From assembly GCA_000621405.1 (NCBI GenBank), contig JHYK01000013.1:52647-116646 (forward strand): a stretch of 64,000 bases of DNA, read 5' to 3'. Positions within the stretch are counted from its first letter, which is position 1, and each line of letters opens with the position of its first letter. The DNA comes from Lachnospiraceae bacterium AC3007. Its GTDB lineage: Bacteria; Bacillota; Clostridia; Lachnospirales; Lachnospiraceae. The notes below the pieces were generated by a model, which saw only the letters and a list, made by a program, of their open reading frames with translations, ran no database searches and was not told the origin of the DNA. A program made the translations under genes and the position numbers. Shown here in pieces: positions 35,252 to 42,757 of this stretch.

Positions 35252-35392
35252 ATGATAGATTTTGAAGAAGAACTGAAAAAATTTCATCCGTCCCCGGAGG
35301 TTGAAGACGCCGAGAACCAGATAAGGGCTCTTGATGTCACCGATATGGTGGATCTCATCGTGCATCTTGAGGAGAGAAACAATATAAGATGA
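35252..35392 (+). CDS. 46-aa acidic protein coupled to the TPR gene
   Basis: A short ORF: MIDFEEELKKFHPSPEVEDA, then ENQIRALDVTDMVDLIVHLE to its end at TGA 35390-35392. It has a good ribosome site (AGGAG 35240-35244, 7-base spacing) and overlaps the next start as ATGA, so it is probably translated. It is helical and acidic. No family recognised; the tight coupling to a zinc-ribbon/TPR protein suggests a shared function. Confidence 0.7.
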   Translation: MIDFEEELKKFHPSPEVEDAENQIRALDVTDMVDLIVHLEERNNIR

Positions 35393-37029
35393 GATGTTTT
35401 AACTGTGGGGCAGAGCTGACCATCAACCCCTTCTGCACCAATTGCGGCGCTGACATAAGGGAATACAGGCGCATTATGTGGGCCTCTAATCAGTATTACA
35501 ATGACGGATTGACGAAAGCCAAGGTTCGCGATCTGTCCGGGGCCGTATTGTCTCTTCGCGCCTGTCTGAAGCTCAACCGCACAAATATAGAGGCCAGGAA
35601 TCTGCTAGGCCTTGTATATTTTGAAATGGGTGAGGCTGTAGCTGCCTTTTCGGAGTGGGTCGTATCAAAGAGCATGAAATCCGACAAGAACATTGCTGAT
35701 GATTTCATGGAGACGATACAGGCCAACCCTTCGCGGCTGGCTACTATCAACCAGTCGATAAAGAAATACAATCAGGCCCTCGCTTACGCAAAACAGGGCA
35801 GTCTCGATCTTGCTGTCATACAGCTGAAAAAGGTACTTCAGATGAATCCGAATCTGGTAGTAGCCTACGAACTTTTAGGTCTTCTCTATCTTGAATCCGA
35901 GGAGTTCAAAAGAGCAAGAAGGATCCTCAGCCAGGCGATGCGGATAGACCGCAACAATACGAGGATCCTTTATTATCTCAAGGAGGCGGAGGATGGCATA
36001 GCCGCGAGGTTCCAGCAGGATTCTCCGAGAGGAAGAAAACAGGAGGGAAGAGCAAGCGCTGATTCCATAACATATACGAGCGGCAACGAGACCATAATAC
36101 AGCCGGTCAATACCATTGAGAAGGGCGGCTCGTCTGCTGCCGTGAACATCATAATAGGCCTTGTGATAGGCTGTGCGCTCATGTTTTTCCTGGTGCTCCC
36201 TGCGCGTATCAGGAGCGCTTCTTCGGAGATGGATGATCAGCTGAAGGAAGTGAGCGATGAGCTTACCGTTAAAAACGCCGATCTGGAAGAGCAGGACAAG
36301 AAAATAGAAGCTCTGCAGAGCGAGAATGATGAGCTGAAGGGAAGCCTCGGAGATCTTGCCGGAAGTTCGGGCATGTCCGAGCGATATGACCATCTTGCAG
36401 AGGCCGCGCTGAATTATATCAAGAATCCGGAAGATGTGACCGGGACGGAAGCTTTGCTGAAACTCATACCTGTAGAGAACTCACCGGAGGAGACGGTGAG
36501 CCTGGAGATACTTCCCTCTACTTCCTCGGGACTGGATCCTACGATCTATTCCCAGGCCTTCAGGGATCTCTATTCGTACCTGGATAATGACGTATCTTCG
36601 AGGGCTGCAAGGACTTATATAGACAGCGGCAGGGAAAAACTTGAAAATGACGAGTATCAGGCTGCAATAGCCGATCTCTTAAAGGCCACCGAGATCGCTC
36701 CTCTGAATGATGAGGCATGGTTCTATCTCGCAGAGAGCTACAAGGAGTCTGGTGACAGCATACATGCGACACAGGCATACAGCAAGATCGTGAACGAGAT
36801 GGCAGATTCTCCGTACGCCGGCAAGGCAAAGGAAAATCTTTCCAACGGTGCTGCAACGGAGAATGACGATCAGGGAGATGATAACGGCCGTGCAGCTGAT
36901 GATAACGACGATAACGATAACACTGAAGGAGCGCTCTCCGAAGAGGACATAGCTGCCCAGCAGCTGGCTGCAATGCAGGTGCTTCAGGCAGCAGCAGGCG
37001 CAGGAACCACAGAAACCGGAGCTGAGTAG
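35389..37029 (+). CDS. Zinc-ribbon, TPR and single-pass membrane protein
   Basis: A 546-residue protein: N-terminal zinc ribbon (RCFNCGAELTINPFCTNCGADI), TPR-like repeats (about 40-205; AVLSLRACLKLNRTNIEARNLLGLVY and AVIQLKKVLQMNPNLVVAYELLGLLY), one membrane helix (about 247-268), a coiled coil (280-325) and an extracellular TPR pair (about 405-480), ending in an Asp/Asn-rich then Ala/Gln-rich tail. It thus has TPRs on both sides of the membrane. It lies 4 bp before the YhaO-like gene. It may be a scaffold in the envelope. Function unknown. Confidence 0.83.
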   Translation: MRCFNCGAELTINPFCTNCGADIREYRRIMWASNQYYNDGLTKAKVRDLSGAVLSLRACLKLNRTNIEARNLLGLVYFEMGEAVAAFSEWVVSKSMKSDKNIADDFMETIQANPSRLATINQSIKKYNQALAYAKQGSLDLAVIQLKKVLQMNPNLVVAYELLGLLYLESEEFKRARRILSQAMRIDRNNTRILYYLKEAEDGIAARFQQDSPRGRKQEGRASADSITYTSGNETIIQPVNTIEKGGSSAAVNIIIGLVIGCALMFFLVLPARIRSASSEMDDQLKEVSDELTVKNADLEEQDKKIEALQSENDELKGSLGDLAGSSGMSERYDHLAEAALNYIKNPEDVTGTEALLKLIPVENSPEETVSLEILPSTSSGLDPTIYSQAFRDLYSYLDNDVSSRAARTYIDSGREKLENDEYQAAIADLLKATEIAPLNDEAWFYLAESYKESGDSIHATQAYSKIVNEMADSPYAGKAKENLSNGAATENDDQGDDNGRAADDNDDNDNTEGALSEEDIAAQQLAAMQVLQAAAGAGTTETGAE

Positions 37030-37033
37030 TAAA

Positions 37034-38062
37034 GTGAAATTAATCCATGTATCAGACATTCATCTCGATATCCCGTTCGGCGGCATGCTTCCGCCGGAGA
37101 AATCAGCTACGCGCAAACAGGAGATAATCTCTTCTTTTGAGCAGTTGATCGATTTTGCCAGAGACGAAGATGCAAGGGCGATCCTGATCACGGGCGGTCT
37201 TATCGATGCGGAACATATCTCGCGTACTACGATAGACCGCGTATATACAGCCATGCGATCCGCTCAGGAAATAGTATTTGTGCTCCTTCCCGGCAATTCC
37301 TATGAGTCTGCTTTTTTCTCTCTGGAGAAGTATCTTCCCGACAATCTTAAGATACTCAGTGAGCTGGAAAAGAAGGTCACGATAGATGATGTCGACATAT
37401 ACGGGGTATATGAGGCATCCAAGCTTCCTCTTTTTGATGACAAGCAGCTGAATATAGTACTTGCTTCGGGACTCCTGAACCTGAAAGGCTTTGAGGAAAG
37501 GGGCATATCCTATCTCGGACTCGGACTTGAGAGGACTTATCGCCACGGTGAGCTTAAGGGAGGCGGATATTTCTGTGCTCCGGGATCTCTGGAATCACTG
37601 GCGTTCGATGAGGGCGGATATAAGGGATTCATGGAGATCTATACCTCAGGCAGGCGCCTGTCTCCTGTATTCGTAAGGAGCGGGAAAAGACTCTGCTATG
37701 ATGTGACAGTGGATATATCCGGTGTGCAGACCTCTGAAGCCGTGATAGAGAATACAAGACACGTGCTCGGAGCGATGCCCGGGATCAGCGGAGGAGCGAT
37801 GGTTCATGTGAACCTTACCGGCATCATGGATCTGGAACATATCATCGATAATAAGGCCCTGGAGAAGGCTCTTGCAAGGGAGTACTTTGCCGTATCCGTA
37901 ACTGACGATATAGTCTTTGATATAGACGGCGAGAGTCTTACCGAGAATACATTAAGGGACAGATTCATAAAACGGGTCAGTGAGGGTAATGAGTCGCTGG
38001 AACTTAAGAAAGATATAATAAGGACCGGCGTGACCGCCTTATCCGGAGGAGAGATCTATTGA
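37034..38062 (+). CDS. YhaO/SbcD-like metallophosphoesterase, catalytically degenerate
   Basis: A 342-residue protein on the SbcD/Mre11-YhaO plan. It keeps the first phosphoesterase motif (VSDIHLD, Asp8 and His10), but the next reads ITGGLID where the family has GDL(F/M)D, the third reads LLPGNSYE where the family has GNHD/E, and the GH(x)H block reads GLGLERTY. The metal ligands are therefore largely absent, and nuclease activity is unlikely. The fold-marking segment APGSLESLAFDEGG (YPG-type) is kept. It overlaps the next gene by TTGA, so the pair is coupled like yhaO-yhaN. I infer a structural role. Confidence 0.78.
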   Translation: MKLIHVSDIHLDIPFGGMLPPEKSATRKQEIISSFEQLIDFARDEDARAILITGGLIDAEHISRTTIDRVYTAMRSAQEIVFVLLPGNSYESAFFSLEKYLPDNLKILSELEKKVTIDDVDIYGVYEASKLPLFDDKQLNIVLASGLLNLKGFEERGISYLGLGLERTYRHGELKGGGYFCAPGSLESLAFDEGGYKGFMEIYTSGRRLSPVFVRSGKRLCYDVTVDISGVQTSEAVIENTRHVLGAMPGISGGAMVHVNLTGIMDLEHIIDNKALEKALAREYFAVSVTDDIVFDIDGESLTENTLRDRFIKRVSEGNESLELKKDIIRTGVTALSGGEIY

Positions 38063-39381
38063 GGGTAGTAGCCATACACATAGACGGATTCGGTAACCTG
38101 AGAAATGCCGATTATGTATTCACTCAGGGGATGAACATCAAGGAAGTCGGGACTGTCTGGGACAGATCGGCCATCTCTGAGTTCATCATTGCCATGCTCT
38201 TCGGACTGGAAGGGCATAATAAGATCCGTCAGCAGTATATCCCGAGAGAGGGCAACGTGTTCGGCGGATCCATGCAGATATCATCCGAGGGCCGCGAATA
38301 TACCATCACGAGAACATTCGGCTTCAGCGATCCTGCGGCCGATACATGCAGTGTCATATCAGATTCCGACGGACAGCCGATGGGCTTTGATCCTACTTAT
38401 TTCCTGGGTGTTACAAGAGATCAGTACGTGCGTAATGCGACCATAATCGACGGGACCATGTATGATGACTACTCCCTTCATGACAGGAATCTGCTGATGT
38501 CTCTTATCAATGCAGAAGAAGAGAGGACTCTGTCAAAGAGAGGACTGGAGACTCTGATGAGAGCCGAGACAAGGCTTACGAGAGGCGGCTCCAGAGTCAC
38601 CGAGGAAGCAAGATTCAAGGAGGAGAAAAAGCAGTATGAGCTCCAGGAGGAGCTGAAAAAATGCAAGCAGAAGAGTGATGAAGTAAAGGTGCTCCGCGAG
38701 CAGGAGGCGGAAGCTCTGATCACGCTCAACGAGAAAAAAGCTGTCATGGATTCGGCAGAGGATAAGGTGATCAAAGAACAGAGCGGAAGAAAGCAGAACA
38801 CCCAGCATGTCTTAAGCCTTGCGCTTGCACTCATAAGTCTCATCTTAGGTCTTGGCTTTGTAATGGCCGGAGTGGTATTCAGGATCGAGCTTCCCGGAGC
38901 CGTGAACGGTTCCTTTGATACGATATATGACGGTTTCCTGCTGCTTCTCTTTGCTCTATTTGTGTTTTATTTCAGAAGACAGTGGAGACGAAGGCAGGAG
39001 AAGAAACTGGACAAGCTTCGCAGTGAAGCTGACAGCTGCAGGCAGGAATATGAAGCGGTGCTGGCCGTCGTCAATGAGATAGGCGAGCATATCAAGGAAG
39101 TATCTGTAGATGCCGACAGGGTCGGAGAGGCATCGGATGCCCTTGAGAATTTCAAGAAGAGAGTTGAGGTCGAAAGAAGACAGTTAAGAGTCTTAAGAGG
39201 TGCCAGGAAGTACATAGAGGCGGCTACCGAAGAGGCAGGACACGAGTCCTCAAGGATCCAGGAGGCATTTCACAGAGAGCCGCCGATGCTCATCATAATG
39301 GATGTTTTTTCTGATCATGCTCTTGCAAGAGAAGTATTCGGACGGACCGCCGACAGGTTTCAAGTGATCTATCTGATCTGA
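38059..39381 (+). CDS. YhaN/SbcC-like AAA protein without P-loop
   Basis: A 440-residue partner of the YhaO-like protein. The N terminus follows the YhaN plan (IHIDGFGNLRNADYVFTQGM...EFIIAMLFGLEGHNKIRQQY), but the Walker A that should lie in between (GPNEAGKST) reads VGTVWDRSAI. Two membrane helices (about 255-280 and 295-313) sit within coiled coils. The C-terminal end, PMLIIMDVFSDHALAREVFG, replaces the Walker B/D-loop (LILDDAFxNxD), so the second acidic residue is lost. YhaN of Bacillus is ~960 residues; this is half. The TTG start follows GGAGGAG. ATP hydrolysis is very unlikely. Confidence 0.75.
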   Translation: MRVVAIHIDGFGNLRNADYVFTQGMNIKEVGTVWDRSAISEFIIAMLFGLEGHNKIRQQYIPREGNVFGGSMQISSEGREYTITRTFGFSDPAADTCSVISDSDGQPMGFDPTYFLGVTRDQYVRNATIIDGTMYDDYSLHDRNLLMSLINAEEERTLSKRGLETLMRAETRLTRGGSRVTEEARFKEEKKQYELQEELKKCKQKSDEVKVLREQEAEALITLNEKKAVMDSAEDKVIKEQSGRKQNTQHVLSLALALISLILGLGFVMAGVVFRIELPGAVNGSFDTIYDGFLLLLFALFVFYFRRQWRRRQEKKLDKLRSEADSCRQEYEAVLAVVNEIGEHIKEVSVDADRVGEASDALENFKKRVEVERRQLRVLRGARKYIEAATEEAGHESSRIQEAFHREPPMLIIMDVFSDHALAREVFGRTADRFQVIYLI

Positions 39382-39393
39382 ACGGAGGAAGTA

Positions 39394-40260
39394 ATGGGAA
39401 TCAGGATAATAGCAGACAGCTGCTGTGAGTTGCCGGAAGAGCTGAAAAAAGAGGTGCCGTGCGAGAGCATACCGCTGACACTGATACTGGATGACAGGGA
39501 GATCGTGGACGATGATACCTTCAACCAGAGGTCATTTCTGAAGCTTGTAGCTGCATGTAAGGGTGTGCCGAGATCAGCCTGTCCTTCTCCCGAGAGATAT
39601 ATGACAGCCTTTGACTGCAGGGAGGACTGGATCTTTGTGGTAACACTCTCCAGTCATCTGTCGGGATCGTACAATTCAGCCATGCTGGCCCGTGAGCTCT
39701 ATGAGGAGGAGATGGCAGACAGGACACAGGGCGATACTGAGGGCGGGACAAAAAAGATACATGTCTTTGATTCCAAGTCTGCTTCCGGCGGTGAGACTCA
39801 GGTGGCGTTAAAGATCAACGAACTGTACAAAATGGGATTGTCCTTTGAAGAGATAGTGGAGAAGACCGAGGAGTTCATCAAGCATGCAAAGACGTATTTT
39901 GTCGTTGAGACGCTCGAGGTCTTCAGGAAGAACGGAAGGCTGTCCAATACCAAAGCTTTTGCAGCAAATGTGCTGAACCTTAAGCCTGTGTGCATGGGAG
40001 TGGATGGTGTGATAGAGCCTGCATCCATACAGAGAGGGATAAAAAATGCTCTTAAAAAGATGGTCGAGCATTCTCTTGAAGGAATAAAGGATACCAGAGA
40101 CCGTGTCCTGATAATAAACCACTGCAACTGCTACGAAAGAGCGGTAGGCGTCCTTGCTGATTTTATTTCCAAAGCGGAATTCAAGGCGACGATGATACTT
40201 GATACAGCCGGAGTCAGTTCTCTTTATGCATCCGACGGAGGGATCATAGTCTCTTTCTGA
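39394..40260 (+). CDS. DegV-family fatty-acid-binding protein
   Basis: A 288-residue EDD-fold protein. Members (FakB type) bind a fatty acid and present it to the kinase FakA. Family marks are IIADSCCELPEEL, the S-x-S loop VPRSACPSPERYM, VTLSSHLSGSYNSA and the C-terminal DTAGVSSLYASDGGI. The length is normal. No FakA is nearby. The 3' end overlaps the LytTR gene by 37 bp tail to tail. Confidence 0.92.
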   Translation: MGIRIIADSCCELPEELKKEVPCESIPLTLILDDREIVDDDTFNQRSFLKLVAACKGVPRSACPSPERYMTAFDCREDWIFVVTLSSHLSGSYNSAMLARELYEEEMADRTQGDTEGGTKKIHVFDSKSASGGETQVALKINELYKMGLSFEEIVEKTEEFIKHAKTYFVVETLEVFRKNGRLSNTKAFAANVLNLKPVCMGVDGVIEPASIQRGIKNALKKMVEHSLEGIKDTRDRVLIINHCNCYERAVGVLADFISKAEFKATMILDTAGVSSLYASDGGIIVSF

Positions 40261-40979
40261 ACAGACTTTTTCCTTGCGAAAATCTCGTATTTTTTGGTGA
40301 CAGATCTCTTTTCGAGAAGACCGAATCTGATGATGGCTCCGTCTGCCATCTTAAAGCCGGAGCCTATGACTGATACCACATGATCCATATTGATGAGACT
40401 CCTTCCGGACAGCATCATGAATCTGCCCGGATCAAGTGAATCAGAGAGTGTTTTCAGATCCGTGAGGGCGTGAAATGACCTGTTGCCTGAAAGAGCGACA
40501 GCCGAATAGTATCCGCCGTCAGTCGCATATAATATCTCATCCATAGTGACATACATGGTGTCCCTGTCGCCTCGAAGCTCGATCTTCGGGGGTTTGTTTT
40601 TATGGACGGATCCTGCCATATCTATAAGCCTGGCATAGTCTTTCTGCCACAGAGGTTTTTGTATGAAAGATATGCCTTCCTCGTCCCCGTACTTTGATCT
40701 GTAATCTATCTTGTCGTAGCACAGTACTATCAGTCCCCCGGCATTCCTGTTTTTCAGATCCATGGCTATCATCATGCCGTCGCGTGTGGTACGGGTCACA
40801 TCGACAAGGAACATATCGTATTTCATGAAAAACGGGAGGAGGGCATCCTCACTCCCGTATGCATCATAATAAATGACTTCTCCACGCTTTGCTCTTTCGT
40901 CCCGCTCTCTTGAAAGCAGTCTCTCTGCCTGCTTTCTGTCTGCGGGATCGTCGTCGAGCACAGCGATGAATATCGCCAT
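40224..40979 (-). CDS. LytTR-family response regulator
   Basis: A 251-residue regulator: receiver domain (residues 2-120; acidic pocket LDDDPADR, presumed phosphoacceptor Asp in FLVDVTRTT, Lys in FIQKPLW) and a LytTR DNA-binding domain (about 135-235; ATDGGYYSAVALSGNRSFHALTDLKTL, FMMLSGRSLINMDHV). It begins 1 base after the argG stop on the same strand, with its ribosome site (AAAGGA) inside the argG tail codons, so the two are co-expressed. No histidine kinase partner is adjacent. It may control peptide-signalled genes, but targets cannot be inferred. Confidence 0.88.
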   Translation of the reverse strand: MAIFIAVLDDDPADRKQAERLLSRERDERAKRGEVIYYDAYGSEDALLPFFMKYDMFLVDVTRTTRDGMMIAMDLKNRNAGGLIVLCYDKIDYRSKYGDEEGISFIQKPLWQKDYARLIDMAGSVHKNKPPKIELRGDRDTMYVTMDEILYATDGGYYSAVALSGNRSFHALTDLKTLSDSLDPGRFMMLSGRSLINMDHVVSVIGSGFKMADGAIIRFGLLEKRSVTKKYEIFARKKSVQKETMIPPSDA

Positions 40980-40980
40980 A

Positions 40981-42528
40981 TCAGTCCTTTTTACCGGGCT
41001 TCTTTATGCCAGCTTTTTTTGCGGTCTCTTTGGCCTTAGCGGCAGTATTCTTAGCGGCGGTCTTGGCCTTAGAGGCAGTTGTCTTTGCAGCTGCTTTGGC
41101 CTTGGAGGCAGTGGCTTTAGCCTTGTTCGCGGTGGTTTTTGCCGTTGCCTTGGCTTTGTCTGCAGTCACCTTTGCTGCGCTCTTCGCCTTGTCAGCAGTG
41201 GCTTTAGCCTTGCTTGCAGTCTTCTTAGCGGTCTTTTTGGCTTCCTTTGCCGTCTCCTTCGCTGCGATCTTTGCCGTGGTGGCTGCAGTGGGAGATTTGC
41301 GGTGTGCACGACCGCCCTTTTTCTGCAATTTGAGGGCTCTTACCCAGGTTGAAAGACCGAAGAGCGTAATGAAACCTGACGCATCCTTATGATCATAGAG
41401 ATCGCCTGTGGTGAAGCTTGCTATATCCTCATCATAGATAGAGTAGGGAGAAGTCTCGCCTGCCTTTATGATATTGCCCTTATACAGTCTGAAGGTCACA
41501 TCACCGGTCACATACTCCTGTGTGGACTTGATGAAGGCGACCAGTGCTTCTGCAAGGGGAGTGAACCATTTTCCCTCATATATGGTCTGAGCAAGCTCTT
41601 CGCCTATCTTACGTTTCACTCTCATCGTCTCGCGGTCGAGGATAAGCTCTTCGAGCTGTTCATGAGCGGCATAGAGGATGGTTCCGCCGGGGGTCTCATA
41701 TACTCCGCGGCTCTTCATTCCGACGACTCTGTTCTCGACTATGTCGATGATACCGATACCGTGCTTTCCGCCGAGTACGTTGAGAGTCCTTATGATATCG
41801 GAGACTTTCATACGTCTTCCGTTCACGGACACGGGGATACCTTTTTCAAATCTCATCGTCACGTATTCGGACTTTGCAGGAGCCTTCTCGGGTGTCACGC
41901 CGAGCACGAGGAGCTTATTATAATTAGGTTCGGAAGCAGGATCCTCAAGCTCCAGACCTTCATGGCTGATATGCCATATATTCCTGTCACGGCTGTAGGA
42001 ATTTGAAGCCGAGAAGGGAAGAGTGATACCGTGGCTCTTTGCATATGCTATCTCCTCTTCGCGTGAATTAAGGGTCCATTTGGGATCACGCCATGCGGCT
42101 ATGATCTTAAGATCGGGAGCGAGTGCCTTGATACCGAGCTCGAATCTGATCTGATCATTACCTTTCCCTGTAGCTCCGTGGCAGATGGCTGATGCATTCT
42201 CAAGGCGCGCAACTTCCACGAGCCTTTTGGCGATGATGGGACGGGCGATGGATGTGCCGAGCAGGTATTTATTCTCATAGACTGCATGGGACTGAACGCA
42301 GGGGACTATCACGTCATCACACATCTCATCCGTGACATCTTCGATGTACAGCTTTGATGCTCCGGATGCCTTGGCTCTCTCTTCGAGACCGTCCAGCTCG
42401 TTGCCCTGTCCGCAGTCGATACAGCAGCAGATGACTTCGTAATCATAATTTTCCTTGAGCCAGGGGATGATCACCGTGGTGTCGAGTCCTCCCGAATATG
42501 CCAGTATTACTTTCTCTTTCTTGGCCAT
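40981..42528 (-). CDS. argG: Argininosuccinate synthase with histone-H1-like tail
   Basis: ArgG joins citrulline and aspartate with ATP. Residues 1-405 are a normal synthase: P-loop AYSGGLDTTVIIPWL, GATGKGNDQIRFEL, SREEEIAYAKSHG and the C-terminal QEYVTGDVTFRLYKGN. After a short link comes a ~105-residue Lys/Ala tail built from AKxTAxKAK-type repeats (KATADKAKSAAKVTADKAKA and similar), absent from ordinary ArgG (about 400 residues). The start ATG 42528 (MAKKEKVIL) follows AAGGAG; an earlier in-frame ATG 11 codons upstream lacks conservation. The tail recalls bacterial histone-H1-like proteins that bind DNA or RNA. argH is not in the window. Confidence 0.95.
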   Translation of the reverse strand: MAKKEKVILAYSGGLDTTVIIPWLKENYDYEVICCCIDCGQGNELDGLEERAKASGASKLYIEDVTDEMCDDVIVPCVQSHAVYENKYLLGTSIARPIIAKRLVEVARLENASAICHGATGKGNDQIRFELGIKALAPDLKIIAAWRDPKWTLNSREEEIAYAKSHGITLPFSASNSYSRDRNIWHISHEGLELEDPASEPNYNKLLVLGVTPEKAPAKSEYVTMRFEKGIPVSVNGRRMKVSDIIRTLNVLGGKHGIGIIDIVENRVVGMKSRGVYETPGGTILYAAHEQLEELILDRETMRVKRKIGEELAQTIYEGKWFTPLAEALVAFIKSTQEYVTGDVTFRLYKGNIIKAGETSPYSIYDEDIASFTTGDLYDHKDASGFITLFGLSTWVRALKLQKKGGRAHRKSPTAATTAKIAAKETAKEAKKTAKKTASKAKATADKAKSAAKVTADKAKATAKTTANKAKATASKAKAAAKTTASKAKTAAKNTAAKAKETAKKAGIKKPGKKD

Positions 42529-42602
42529 AACTTTCTCCTTATGTGTTTTTTCATTTTTCATGCCCGAACGGGGAATGATCCGCGATACGGGTCTAATTAA
42601 GT

Positions 42603-42631
42603 AATATAGTCTCTTTTTTCTTATAAGTCCA
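42603..42631 (-). promoter_or_regulatory. Putative promoter for argG-lytTR
   Basis: On the minus strand TGGACT (42631-42626), a 17-bp spacer and TATATT (42608-42603), 75 bp before ATG 42528. No arginine-box palindrome was apparent by eye. Confidence 0.45.
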
Positions 42632-42671
42632 GTAGATAAGGGCAGAAAATCGATTGTTTTTGCGTGGATAA

Positions 42672-42700
42672 TTGAGGGAGGGAAGGGTTTTTGTTATAAT
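42672..42700 (+). promoter_or_regulatory. Promoter for hybrid histidine kinase
   Basis: TTGAGG (42672-42677), a 17-bp spacer and perfect TATAAT (42695-42700), 58 bp before the gene. Confidence 0.65.
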
Positions 42701-42757
42701 AACCTATCCGGACCTTATGATCCGGAGTCGACGGCGGCATTTATACAGGATTTACCG

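Noticed and set aside
41000..41320. Plus-strand frame opposite the argG tail (MPAFFAVSLALAAV...)
   Set aside because: It is the antisense reading of Lys/Ala codons, which always gives Leu/Val/Ala-rich pseudo-membrane sequence; the argG frame explains it.
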